Shown: positions 7,363 through 16,180 of the stretch, piece after piece | Position numbering within the stretch: the first letter of the stretch is position 1 | Layout of the letters: the number at the start of each line of letters is the position of its first letter | DNA from: Bacteroides sp. CAG:443 | GTDB taxonomy: Bacteria > Bacteroidota > Bacteroidia > Bacteroidales > Bacteroidaceae | Length of the DNA: 64,000 nucleotides | Direction of reading: 5' to 3' | Assembly: GCA_000432735.1 (NCBI GenBank) | Contig: FR887777.1 | Span: forward strand, 83,632-147,631 | Made by a program: the position numbers and the translations under genes | The notes under the pieces: model-generated | Databases searched by the model: none | The model's input: only the letters and a program-made list of their open reading frames with translations | Told to the model about the DNA's origin: nothing

Positions 7363-8766
7363 TTAGAATTCAGCGTTACGTGGTGTACGCGGGAAAGGAA
7401 TGACATCACGAATATTAGACATACCCGTAACGAACAATAACAAACGTTCGAATCCCAATCCAAAGCCAGAGTGAGGACATGAACCGTATTTACGTGTATC
7501 GAGATACCACCACATATCTTTCATCGGAATATTCAGTTCCTTGATACGGGTAAGCAACTTATCATAGTCAGCTTCACGTTCAGAACCACCAATGATTTCA
7601 CCGATTTTCGGGAAGAGAACATCCATAGCACGAACAGTCTTACCATCTTCATTCTGTTTCATATAGAATGCCTTAATTTCTTTCGGATAATCGATCAAGA
7701 TAACAGGACGTTTAAAGTGATCTTCCACCAGATAACGTTCGTGTTCAGAAGCCAAGTCTACACCCCAATAAACAGGGAACTCAAACTTATGACCTTTGGC
7801 AACGGCATCTTCCAAAATCTTGATACCTTCCGTATAGGGCAAACGTACAAATTCTTCTTTCAGAACACCCTGCAGACGTTCGATCAATCCCTTATCGAAC
7901 ATATCGTTCAGGAATTTCACATCATCGTAGCAGTTATCAAGAGCCCACTGAACACAATATTTAATGAACTCTTCTGCCAAGTCCATATTATCGTTGATAT
8001 CATTGAAAGCCACTTCCGGTTCAATCATCCAGAACTCTGCCAGGTGACGTGGAGTATTTGAATTTTCAGCGCGGAATGTCGGCCCAAAAGTATAGATAGC
8101 TCCCAAAGCCGTAGCTGCCAATTCACCTTCCAACTGACCTGATACAGTCAAACTGGTCTGTTTTCCAAAGAAATCGTTATCATAAATAATCGATCCATTC
8201 TCATCCTTCTTCAGATCATACAGATTCATGGTAGTAACCTGAAACATCTGACCGGCTCCTTCACAGTCGGAAGCTGTGATAAGCGGTGTATGAAAATAGA
8301 AGAATCCACGTTCATGGAAGAACTTGTGAATGGCGATAGCCATATTATGACGAATACGGAACACAGCTCCAAAAGTATTGGTACGCGGACGCAAGTGAGC
8401 AATCTCACGTAAAAATTCCATAGAGTGTCCTTTTTTCTGAAGAGGATATGTATTGTCACAAACACCCAGTACTTCGATTTCACGAGCCTGAATTTCTGCT
8501 GCCTGTCCTGATCCTACTGATTCAACCAGTTCGCCATTCACACTGATACATGCTCCGGTAGTAATCTGCTTCAACATCTCTTCATCGAAGTTTGCCAGAT
8601 CGACAACTACCTGCACATTATTTATAGTAGAACCATCGTTCAAGGCAATGAAGTTTACCTGTTTGCTACCACGGCGAGTACGTACCCACCCTTTCACATT
8701 GACCATTGTCCCGAAATCACGGCACTTCAAAAGATCAACAATTTTTGTTCTACGAATTGTTTCCAT
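7363..8766 (-). CDS. asnS: Asparagine-tRNA ligase
   Basis: AsnRS is a class II synthetase charging tRNA-Asn. The 467-aa protein has an N-terminal OB-fold anticodon domain (VNVKGWVRTRRGSKQVNFIAL), the class II catalytic core with TFGPTFRAENSNTPRHLAEF, and motif 3 near the C-terminus (SGFGLGFERLLLF). Length is typical. It starts 21 bp after the pseudouridine synthase stop, so the two may be cotranscribed, and ends at a strong terminator. Confidence 0.97.
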   Translation of the reverse strand: METIRRTKIVDLLKCRDFGTMVNVKGWVRTRRGSKQVNFIALNDGSTINNVQVVVDLANFDEEMLKQITTGACISVNGELVESVGSGQAAEIQAREIEVLGVCDNTYPLQKKGHSMEFLREIAHLRPRTNTFGAVFRIRHNMAIAIHKFFHERGFFYFHTPLITASDCEGAGQMFQVTTMNLYDLKKDENGSIIYDNDFFGKQTSLTVSGQLEGELAATALGAIYTFGPTFRAENSNTPRHLAEFWMIEPEVAFNDINDNMDLAEEFIKYCVQWALDNCYDDVKFLNDMFDKGLIERLQGVLKEEFVRLPYTEGIKILEDAVAKGHKFEFPVYWGVDLASEHERYLVEDHFKRPVILIDYPKEIKAFYMKQNEDGKTVRAMDVLFPKIGEIIGGSEREADYDKLLTRIKELNIPMKDMWWYLDTRKYGSCPHSGFGLGFERLLLFVTGMSNIRDVIPFPRTPRNAEF

Positions 8767-8787
8767 GTTATTTATTTCATTAACTAA

Positions 8788-10143
8788 TTACTCAAAAGAT
8801 CCCATACGGAGCATGTTTACTTCCTGCTCTGTCAGGTAACGCCAGTCGCCACGGCGCAAGCCCTTCTTGGTAAGTCCTGCGAAATATACACGATCCAGCT
8901 TAATTACACGATAGCCCAATGCTTCGAAAATACGACGAACAATACGGTTCTTACCTGAATGAATTTCAATGCCTACCTGCGACTTATCCGTATCCGATGC
9001 ATAGCTGACTGCATCTGCATGAATTTCACCATCATCCAAAGTAATACCGGCAACTATCTGATCCAAATCAGCCTTAGTTACATTTTTATCGCAATAAACA
9101 TGATATATTTTTTTCTTCAGATATTTCGGATGTGTCAGCTTGGAAGCCAGGTCACCGTCATTTGTCAACAGCAACACACCTGTAGTATTACGGTCCAGAC
9201 GTCCTACCGGATAAATACGTTCCTTGCAAGCACCCTTTACAAAATCCATCACGGTCTTGCGTTCCTGAGGATCATCGGATGTTGTAACGCAATCTTTTGG
9301 CTTATTCAGCAACACATACACCTTACGCTCGATATTGACTGGCTGGTCGTGGAACTTAATCTCATCGGAACGCTTAACTTTCGTACCTAACTCAGTAACC
9401 ACTACCCCATTTACCGAAACAACTCCGGCAGTAATAAACTCATCAGCTTCACGTCGTGAACAAATACCAGCATTTGCCAAGAACTTATTCAAGCGGATCG
9501 GTTCATCCGGGTCAGTCAGTATATCCTTATATTCTATCTGCTTCTTCATGCTATACTTAGCATTCGGATTGTAGTCGGCTGTACGTGGACGATAACCGCC
9601 TCCCTGCTGACGATTGTAACCACCCTGCTGTCCTCCGTTGTTGAAACGCGGACGCTGCGGACGGAAACCACCTTCTCCCTGCTGGGCATTATTGAAACGA
9701 GGACGATACGAACGCTGTTCTCCACCTTCTCCATTATTGTTGTTATTATAACGAGAGTTATAGGAACGACGCGGACGAGCATTATTATTAAAGTTCGGAT
9801 TATACGAAGAACGTTCGCCTCCATTATTATCATATGACGGGCGATTGCCATACGAACGCTGCGGACGATAGCCACCTTCACCTTGCTGACCACCGTTATT
9901 AAAGCGCGGACGGTACGGACGTTGTTCTCCACCTTCTCCATTGTTATTATTATAACGAGAGCTATAAGAGCGCTGAGGACGTTCACCTCCTTCATTGTTT
10001 GGGGTAAAGCGCGGACGACGTCCATAGCTGTTACCTCCCTCATTACGGTTGTATCTGTTATAACCTTCTCTGTTGTAAGACTTGTAACCATCGCGGCCAG
10101 ACTGAGTGTTTTCACTATCCTGTCTGTTTTCTCTTTCTGCCAT
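8788..10143 (-). CDS. RluB/RsuA-family pseudouridine synthase with long disordered N-terminus
   Basis: Residues from about 215 onward form a normal RluB/RsuA-type rRNA pseudouridine synthase: an S4 RNA-binding domain (IRLNKFLANAGICSRREADE) and a catalytic domain with the Asp nucleophile in VGRLDRNTTGVLLLTNDGDL near residue 313. The first ~200 residues are low-complexity, rich in Asn, Gly, Arg, Tyr and Gln, with repeats such as YNNNNGEGGEQRPYRPRFNN and PQRSYGNRPSYDNN. Such RGG/YN-rich tails usually bind RNA nonspecifically or are disordered (inference). Located between purB and asnS, same strand. Confidence 0.9.
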   Translation of the reverse strand: MAERENRQDSENTQSGRDGYKSYNREGYNRYNRNEGGNSYGRRPRFTPNNEGGERPQRSYSSRYNNNNGEGGEQRPYRPRFNNGGQQGEGGYRPQRSYGNRPSYDNNGGERSSYNPNFNNNARPRRSYNSRYNNNNNGEGGEQRSYRPRFNNAQQGEGGFRPQRPRFNNGGQQGGYNRQQGGGYRPRTADYNPNAKYSMKKQIEYKDILTDPDEPIRLNKFLANAGICSRREADEFITAGVVSVNGVVVTELGTKVKRSDEIKFHDQPVNIERKVYVLLNKPKDCVTTSDDPQERKTVMDFVKGACKERIYPVGRLDRNTTGVLLLTNDGDLASKLTHPKYLKKKIYHVYCDKNVTKADLDQIVAGITLDDGEIHADAVSYASDTDKSQVGIEIHSGKNRIVRRIFEALGYRVIKLDRVYFAGLTKKGLRRGDWRYLTEQEVNMLRMGSFE

Positions 10144-10209
10144 AATTGTTGTTTTCTATTTATAGATTAATAATTACACCCTTCTCGGGCTAAACTCTTT
10201 TTATATATT

Positions 10210-11559
10210 TTACATTCCGGTATAATTGTGCGGAGTAATCGCGCGCAATTCTTTTTTAATATCTTCACTGACATTCAGTGTTTCAATAAACTCTTTAATA
10301 GATGCCTCAGTGATAGCCTGATTGGTACGAGTCAATGCTTTCAAGGCTTCGTAAGGATGCGGATATGCCTCACGGCGAAGAATTGTCTGAATAGCTTCAG
10401 CTACCACACTCCAGCAATTATCCAAATCCTCATAAATTTTATGCTCATTCAACAACAGCTTGCCAAGTCCTTTCAATGAACTCTGAATAGCAATCACTGT
10501 ATGCCCAAACGGAACGCCAATATTACGCAGAACCGTAGAATCGGTCAAGTCACGCTGCAAACGTGATATCGGGAGTTTAGAAGAGAGATGTGCCAGAACG
10601 GCGTTTGCCATACCCAGATTACCTTCTGCATTTTCGAAGTCAATCGGATTTACCTTATGTGGCATAGCGCTCGAGCCAACTTCGCCAGCTTTGATTTTCT
10701 GCTTGAAGTATTCCATAGAGATATACTGCCAGAAATCACGGTTCATATCAATCATGATCGTATTAATACGCTTCATGGCATCGAATATGGCACCAAGATT
10801 ATCATAGTTGGAAATCTGAGTAGTATACTCTTCGCGTTCCAGTCCCAGTTTCTCTGCAACGAACTTATTTCCGAAAGCTTTCCAGTCGAATTCCGGATAT
10901 GCTACATGATGAGCATTATAATTACCTGTAGCGCCTCCGAATTTAGCAGTAATAGGACATGCCTTCAAGACAGCCAACTGACGGTTCAGACGGTATACAA
11001 ATACCATGATTTCCTTACCTAGACGAGTAGGAGAAGCAGGCTGTCCGTGTGTCTTTGCCAGCATCGGAATATCTTTCCATTCTTCTGCATACGTAGTCAG
11101 CTGGTCAATCAGTTTCTGAATCTGCGGATAATAAACCTCATTCAATGCATCCTTGATAGACAAAGGCACAGAAGTATTATTGATATCCTGAGAAGTCAGG
11201 CCAAAATGAATGAATTCCTTGTAATGTTCCAGTCCTCCTAACTTGTCGAACTGTTCCTTGATAAAATACTCAACAGCCTTTACATCATGGTTTGTAACAC
11301 TTTCAATTTCCTTGATGCGCTGAGCATCTGCTTCCGAAAAGTTACGATAGATATCACGCAATGATTCGAAACGTGCCGAATCGAAACTTTTCAGCTGCGG
11401 CAACGGCAATTCACACAAAGTTATAAAATATTCAATTTCAACCCGCACACGATATTTCATCAGTGCAAACTCTGAAAAATAAGCAGCCAGAGCACCGGCT
11501 TTGCTTCTGTATCGACCGTCAATAGGTGATATAGCTGTGAGTAAATCAAGCTCCATCAT
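10210..11559 (-). CDS. purB: Adenylosuccinate lyase
   Basis: PurB acts twice in purine synthesis, splitting SAICAR and adenylosuccinate with release of fumarate. The 449-aa protein contains the fumarase/aspartase superfamily signature GSSAMPHKVNPIDFENAEGN (around residue 293) and the TSQDINNTS segment with catalytic residues. The start is MMELDLLTAISPIDGRY; either of the two adjacent ATGs could be used. A TACCTTTG box lies about 50 bp upstream. Confidence 0.97.
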   Translation of the reverse strand: MMELDLLTAISPIDGRYRSKAGALAAYFSEFALMKYRVRVEIEYFITLCELPLPQLKSFDSARFESLRDIYRNFSEADAQRIKEIESVTNHDVKAVEYFIKEQFDKLGGLEHYKEFIHFGLTSQDINNTSVPLSIKDALNEVYYPQIQKLIDQLTTYAEEWKDIPMLAKTHGQPASPTRLGKEIMVFVYRLNRQLAVLKACPITAKFGGATGNYNAHHVAYPEFDWKAFGNKFVAEKLGLEREEYTTQISNYDNLGAIFDAMKRINTIMIDMNRDFWQYISMEYFKQKIKAGEVGSSAMPHKVNPIDFENAEGNLGMANAVLAHLSSKLPISRLQRDLTDSTVLRNIGVPFGHTVIAIQSSLKGLGKLLLNEHKIYEDLDNCWSVVAEAIQTILRREAYPHPYEALKALTRTNQAITEASIKEFIETLNVSEDIKKELRAITPHNYTGM

Positions 11560-11607
11560 GTTTTACAAATACTTTTTGAGTCTATATAATGATCATTATT
11601 GAGAGTG

Positions 11608-11615
11608 CAAAGGTA
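11608..11615 (-). promoter_or_regulatory. Bacteroides-type -7 box for purB
   Basis: On the minus strand this reads TACCTTTG, an exact TAnnTTTG match, about 48 bp before the purB ATG. No good -33 box is visible. Confidence 0.45.
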
Positions 11616-11736
11616 ATGTTTTTTCCCGAGTTGAAGGGAGTAACATAGAAAACTTTAGTATTTATTTTACAATTATTTCCGATTGAAAGCCAATAGCGGC
11701 ACAAAAGCAACCGAACTATGTTAATCTTGCTAATAA

Positions 11737-11770
11737 TTGGAACAATGAAACGCAAAATAATGTAATTTTG
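11737..11770 (+). promoter_or_regulatory. Promoter of the DUF4250 gene
   Basis: A TTGG at 11737-11740 is followed by TAATTTTG at 11763-11770, 28 bp before the ATG. The spacing is slightly longer than the usual 19-21 bp. Confidence 0.5.
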
Positions 11771-11798
11771 CACCCGCATAAAAAAAGAAACAATCATT

Positions 11799-11975
11799 AT
11801 GGAATTACCTAAAGATCCGATGATGCTGTTCAGCTTCATCAACATGAAATTGCGTGATTTCTACCCTTCTCTGGATGCACTTTGCCAAGACATGCAGGTC
11901 AGCAAAGAAGAAATCGTAAACAAACTGAAAGCTGTAGGATTTGAATACAATCCTGAACAAAACAAATTCTGGTGA
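11799..11975 (+). CDS. DUF4250 domain small protein (58 aa)
   Basis: The frame from ATG 11799 to TGA 11973-11975 encodes 58 aa, opening MELPKDPMMLFSFINMKLRD and ending NPEQNKFW. The pattern (short LPKDP..LLS..N.KLRD start, then a helix with a CQDMQVSKEEIVNKLKAVGF segment ending in a Trp) fits the DUF4250 family of small cytosolic proteins with unknown role. Support comes from a -7 box upstream and a very strong hairpin that begins within the last codons. It is a monocistronic unit between purB and the envC-like operon. Confidence 0.85.
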   Translation: MELPKDPMMLFSFINMKLRDFYPSLDALCQDMQVSKEEIVNKLKAVGFEYNPEQNKFW

Positions 11976-12005
11976 TTATTCATGTGAATATCACCAGAAT
12001 TTGTT
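11961..12005. terminator. Strong bidirectional terminator overlapping the DUF4250 stop codon
   Basis: The 16-bp arms AACAAATTCTGGTGAT (11961-11976) and its exact complement (11990-12005) enclose ATTCA-TG-TGAAT, which can extend the stem. A T-rich tract follows on the plus strand (TTTTTAT). The left arm codes for the last residues and stop of the DUF4250 protein. On the minus strand the stem is also followed by TTTTGTT, so it may stop transcripts from either side. Confidence 0.85.
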
Positions 12006-12136
12006 TTTATAGCTTAATCATATAACCTTCGCTTACAACGATATACTTTTCTATACCCTAAGCGGTTCAAGAGTAATTTACCTCCTATTTTCCACTAAAA
12101 GGAAAACATTTCTCAACGCCCGACATACAGATTCCG

Positions 12137-12144
12137 CAAAGATA
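12137..12144 (-). promoter_or_regulatory. Orphan -7 box downstream of the envC-like gene
   Basis: On the minus strand this reads TATCTTTG with no gene in front of it; the only thing downstream is the 11961-12005 hairpin about 130 bp away. It may drive a small RNA or be a chance match. The -33 region is poor. Confidence 0.25.
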
Positions 12145-12212
12145 ACAAGCAAGCAGTTTCAATGATGCTCATTTTCGATAAACAAAGGAAACAAGCCTCA
12201 ATCTAAACACTA

Positions 12213-13520
12213 TCAGCGATGTAGCCAAAGTTCTGGATTCAGTTTTTCTGTCTCTTTACGAAGCTGAAAATGGAGGACTGTATTACCATCTTTATCTGTA
12301 TTTACCGGACCAATAATATCACGGGCTTTCAGGACACTACCTTTTTTCACCAATACCGACGACAAGTTACAATATACAGATATGTAACTACCGTGACGGA
12401 TAAGAACATTCGACAGTCCATTATACTGGAAGATTGCCGAAACTTCCCCATCAAATATGGCACGGGCTTGAGCGCCGTCCTTGCCTTTTATGTCGATTCC
12501 TTTATTGTCCAGACGGACATTCCGCAATCCTTTTACCTGATACTGTCCAAAATGCCCAACAATCACATAGGGACCTGTTATAGGAACAGGAAGCCGTCCT
12601 TTGTTTTGCGTAAAGATGCTTGATAACCGGCGATCCTCCGAATCAATTTTATATTCGTTCATTTTCGAGGGAGCTGTCTTTACCGTACCACTTTTACTGT
12701 CCCCAGCAACTGTTTTTTTCTCTTCGGCAGCCTCTGCCTTCCGTTTGGCCTCAGCCTTACGACGAGCTTCCTCTTCTGCCCTCTTGCGGGCGTTCTCTAT
12801 TTCAATCGCAATCAGCCGATCAATCTGTGCATTCAACTTGTTGGCAGAGCGACGTTTCGCCGAAATTTCAGACTGAATGCTCCGTTGTTTCTTCTGCAAA
12901 GAGGCAAGCAGCGTTTTACGTTCTTTCTCCTGCTCTTCCAATTTTAACCGTTCAGTCTCTCCCTGCTTCAACATCTCCTCTTTGGCATTTTTGCTGGCAA
13001 GCAATATTTGTTGCTTTTCTGCAACCTGTTTTTGCTTACGCTCCACCTGAATACCTTGTAAGCGTTGATAGTCGGCATACTCACGAACATACCGCAACCG
13101 CCGGTACATCTGGCTCAAGTTATCGGCAGAAAAAATAAACATCAGTTTTTCCTGTATCGACTTATTGCGATACATATACTTTACCGACTGCTCATACTTT
13201 TTCTTTTTATCTGCCAGTTCCCGCTGCAAAGCCTTCAGCTCCAGCTGCAGACGATCAACCTCTGCTTGTATGACCTTGACATCTTTTTCAATCGTCTCAA
13301 TATATTTCTTGCGTTCATTAATCTGTCCAGATAGTAAAGCTAAATTATTCAGCTGGCTTTTCACGTCCTTCTTAGTCGACTGCAACAATGTTTCGGATGC
13401 GGAAATCTGCTTTTGCAACTCAGCATGCTGCTTTTCCAGTTCCCGAATCTTACGTGTGCTCTGCGCAAATCCTTGCGCACAAAGCAGACAGACCAATAAC
13501 AACCCAAGTAATTGTTTCAT
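12213..13520 (-). CDS. EnvC-like murein hydrolase activator (degenerate LytM/M23 domain)
   Basis: The 435-aa protein starts with a signal peptide (MKQLLGLLLVCLLCAQGFAQ), then about 230 residues of coiled coil rich in Lys, Glu and Gln, and a C-terminal LytM domain (from about 320). The catalytic residues of M23 peptidases are lost: the HxxxD motif reads NKGID and the HxH motif reads VLH. This is the pattern of EnvC-type proteins, which do not cut peptidoglycan but activate septal amidases in the periplasm (family knowledge). The ATG overlaps the end of the DUF4292 gene by 4 bp, so translation is likely coupled. Confidence 0.88.
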   Translation of the reverse strand: MKQLLGLLLVCLLCAQGFAQSTRKIRELEKQHAELQKQISASETLLQSTKKDVKSQLNNLALLSGQINERKKYIETIEKDVKVIQAEVDRLQLELKALQRELADKKKKYEQSVKYMYRNKSIQEKLMFIFSADNLSQMYRRLRYVREYADYQRLQGIQVERKQKQVAEKQQILLASKNAKEEMLKQGETERLKLEEQEKERKTLLASLQKKQRSIQSEISAKRRSANKLNAQIDRLIAIEIENARKRAEEEARRKAEAKRKAEAAEEKKTVAGDSKSGTVKTAPSKMNEYKIDSEDRRLSSIFTQNKGRLPVPITGPYVIVGHFGQYQVKGLRNVRLDNKGIDIKGKDGAQARAIFDGEVSAIFQYNGLSNVLIRHGSYISVYCNLSSVLVKKGSVLKARDIIGPVNTDKDGNTVLHFQLRKETEKLNPELWLHR

Positions 13521-14353
13521 TGTTTCAACAAAGTCTTTATCAGTTCCTGCAATTCAATCTGCTGATAACGGGACGAAAGCTGTGTCCGTCCTTCCCAATC
13601 TCCACCTACCGACAAACGGGAAAACTTCATGTCAAGCGTAAGAGGTTTGCCCGTCCCTTCTACAGAAAGCAACATGTGACTGGGAAACAAACGATTGTCC
13701 AACGTCGTAAAATCATCATATTTCCAGTTAAGTGCATAGGGAGTATTCGAAACCCCAATACGACTTTCTTCCAGCAAGCCACGGTCGACAGAAGTGCGGA
13801 AACGATAGGAAAGCCCTTTGGCTGGCTTTGCTTCCAGCAAGACACATCCATTTTCCAGTGAAATACGGAAAGATTTTGCATCAGAGACATCCAACTGCGC
13901 CTTCCCTGGAAGGAACAGCTCATTCAAAAACAGAGACTGAAGCACATTAAAACTCAGTTCTGTATTTGCCAGACGACTAAGTTCCTCAAATGAAACCTTG
14001 ACATAGCGTTTATTCAGTCGGTCGACAGCCAACAACCCCTCGGGAGTAATTTCCAGACGAGCTACCTCGATACCCAGCAACGGAGCCACATACAACTGTA
14101 TAGATTCTCCTCTTTTCAAGCGCAACGTAGCACTGACTTTTGTATCTTTCTGACCTTCCATGTTCAGAGTCAATGCCACTTTTCCACTAACAGCCTTCCA
14201 CGAAGGCGAAAGTTCTATGACCTTCTCCATATACGCCTCCCCTGTCAGCCCTCCAATCATAGGTGTCTTTTCCAGTTTTCGGGTAGACGAACACGAAGCT
14301 ACCAGTACAATAGCTACCAGCACATACAGATATCGTATTACCAATCTTATCAT
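13517..14353 (-). CDS. DUF4292 lipoprotein
   Basis: The 278-aa protein begins MIRLVIRYLYVLVAIVLVASCSS, a lipoprotein signal with lipobox VASC. The mature part is beta-rich (VSGKVALTLNMEGQ, LYVAPLLGIEVARLEI, SFNVLQSLFLNELFLPGK), as in DUF4292 proteins, which have a LolA/LolB-like fold. A role in outer-membrane lipid or lipoprotein handling is an inference. It overlaps both the TPR gene (14350-14353) and the envC-like gene (13517-13520) by 4 bp. Confidence 0.8.
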   Translation of the reverse strand: MIRLVIRYLYVLVAIVLVASCSSTRKLEKTPMIGGLTGEAYMEKVIELSPSWKAVSGKVALTLNMEGQKDTKVSATLRLKRGESIQLYVAPLLGIEVARLEITPEGLLAVDRLNKRYVKVSFEELSRLANTELSFNVLQSLFLNELFLPGKAQLDVSDAKSFRISLENGCVLLEAKPAKGLSYRFRTSVDRGLLEESRIGVSNTPYALNWKYDDFTTLDNRLFPSHMLLSVEGTGKPLTLDMKFSRLSVGGDWEGRTQLSSRYQQIELQELIKTLLKQ

Positions 14354-16143
14354 TCGGCTATATATTTCTTTTGAGCAATCTTTTGTTTCAAGCGTTTCTT
14401 TTCTTTTTCTGTAGGCGGAGTAGAACCATCTTCGGGAATTTCATCCATCGCATCTGCTTTCTTCCAGTACTCCAAAGCCTTATCCTTTTCACCCAGCATG
14501 TAATAGATATCCCCGGCATGCTCCACTATGGTCCGGCTTTTATCTCCCTTATTACGCAAAGCCTGTTCAATATAGATACGTGCTTCGGTATATCTTCCCT
14601 TTTCGAACAAAATCCACGCATAGGTATCGAGATAAGTTTCATTATCTGGCTCAGCCTTCACGGTACGATAACTCATCTCTTCTGCCTTATCCAAATCCTT
14701 CCGTTCCACAGAAAGAAAATAAGCATAATTATTCAGTGTACCGATATTGTCCGGATTGTACACCAAAGAAGAATCATAAGCAGCATATGCCTCAGCATGC
14801 ATTTCCTTCGAGTGATACAAATCACCCAATATTGCGTAGAAATCAGACACAACACCCTTGTCACTCTTCTCATTTATCTGTTTCACTCCTTTGGTAAAGA
14901 CATCCAGCGCCTCATCGGTCTCTCCTTTCTGATGATAGGCTATTCCCAGATAATAATAGAATTCAAGCGACTCCGGATTGTACTCCAGTGCAGGCTTCGC
15001 TATCCGAATGACATCATCGAGATTATTGTCGCGTATGGCATAACTCAGCAGCTGAAGGCGTGCCGGCTTGTTCTCCGGATCGAGTTCCAATATCTGATGC
15101 AATACAGGAACAGCCTCTTTCTCCATTTTCTTTGTCAGCAGATATTGTGCACACAACATTGCCAGATCGGCATTTTGCTGCGGACGTTTCAGAATGTTCT
15201 GAAACAGAGAAATAACCTGCGTGCTATCCTTGGAGCCTTGCTCCGACTGAAGGATAAGCTGACGCATAATTTCCATCTTGGTATCCGACTGCACATCATC
15301 ATTCAGTAAAATCGTATCAAGTTGCGCCTGATATAAACTATCTTGTCCAGTTTTCTGATAATAAGAAGCCATCGAGATCAAAGCCGGAGCATATCCAGGC
15401 TCTTCTTTCAAGATACGCTGATAAACGCCAAGTGCTTCCTGAGGCTTGTCGTTGTTCAGATAGACATCTCCCAATATTGTCTGGTAACGCATATCGTAAG
15501 GATATTCTTTAGACAAGCTTTCTATCTCCGTAAATGCTTTCTCCTGATCACCCAACAGCAAAAACATTCGGAATTTTTCCATACTAATCTGTTCGGACTT
15601 TCCATCCAATTCCTCCAGACGATTCAATGTATTGATAACCTGCTGATAACTTTTAGTCTGATTATACAAATCTATCAATGACATCAACGGTTCTAGACGT
15701 GAAGGAAACTGATCGGCCATATTTTCATAAACCGCAATTGCTTTAGGCACATCACGTTTCCGCTCATAGTAAGAAGCTAATGTCCGTTTATACCAGAAAT
15801 TAGATTCATCAGAAGACACTGCCTGCTTTAAAGCCTGTTCTCCTTTTCTTTCCTGACCCAGATACATATAAAACTGCGAGAGTTCATACAAGGCAGCCCC
15901 CGATGCCGGATAAATATCCAGGCAATGCTGATACAACTCGTAAGCCGCATCGTAATCGCCTTTTTGCTTCATGCGTACAGCCTCGAGAAAATAATAGTCG
16001 TACTTCCGCCGCTGCTCAGGAGTAAGCGGGTCCTTTTGTACGACAACCTGCTGATGCTTCAACTTGGTCTGTTTGCCGGAAGTTCCGCAAGCAACCATAA
16101 CCACCATCACACAGGCCGATATGATATAAATCAATTTTCGCAT
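14350..16143 (-). CDS. Tetratricopeptide-repeat lipoprotein
   Basis: From the ATG at 16143 the protein has 597 aa and starts MRKLIYIISACVMVVMVACG, a lipoprotein signal with lipobox VVAC; a GTG start at 16167 would add eight residues and weaken the signal. Most of the chain is TPR units, for example DAAYELYQHCLDIYPASG, EALGVYQRILKEEPGYAP, EALDVFTKGVKQ and the repeat containing SLVYNPDNIGTLNNYAYFL. It is an outer-membrane or periplasmic scaffold by architecture. It lies 37 bp after dut and overlaps the DUF4292 gene by 4 bp. Confidence 0.88.
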   Translation of the reverse strand: MRKLIYIISACVMVVMVACGTSGKQTKLKHQQVVVQKDPLTPEQRRKYDYYFLEAVRMKQKGDYDAAYELYQHCLDIYPASGAALYELSQFYMYLGQERKGEQALKQAVSSDESNFWYKRTLASYYERKRDVPKAIAVYENMADQFPSRLEPLMSLIDLYNQTKSYQQVINTLNRLEELDGKSEQISMEKFRMFLLLGDQEKAFTEIESLSKEYPYDMRYQTILGDVYLNNDKPQEALGVYQRILKEEPGYAPALISMASYYQKTGQDSLYQAQLDTILLNDDVQSDTKMEIMRQLILQSEQGSKDSTQVISLFQNILKRPQQNADLAMLCAQYLLTKKMEKEAVPVLHQILELDPENKPARLQLLSYAIRDNNLDDVIRIAKPALEYNPESLEFYYYLGIAYHQKGETDEALDVFTKGVKQINEKSDKGVVSDFYAILGDLYHSKEMHAEAYAAYDSSLVYNPDNIGTLNNYAYFLSVERKDLDKAEEMSYRTVKAEPDNETYLDTYAWILFEKGRYTEARIYIEQALRNKGDKSRTIVEHAGDIYYMLGEKDKALEYWKKADAMDEIPEDGSTPPTEKEKKRLKQKIAQKKYIAE

Positions 16144-16180
16144 ACCGATGATTTTTTTAATAAGCACGAACGATTCTCCG

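Noticed and set aside
9546..10115. 189-codon alternative frame inside the pseudouridine synthase gene
   Set aside because: It is the out-of-frame reading of the low-complexity N-terminal repeats, with repetitive Val/Arg/Thr composition.
16144..16167. GTG start extending the TPR lipoprotein by eight residues
   Set aside because: It would place a charged stretch before an already complete lipoprotein signal; the ATG at 16143 fits better.
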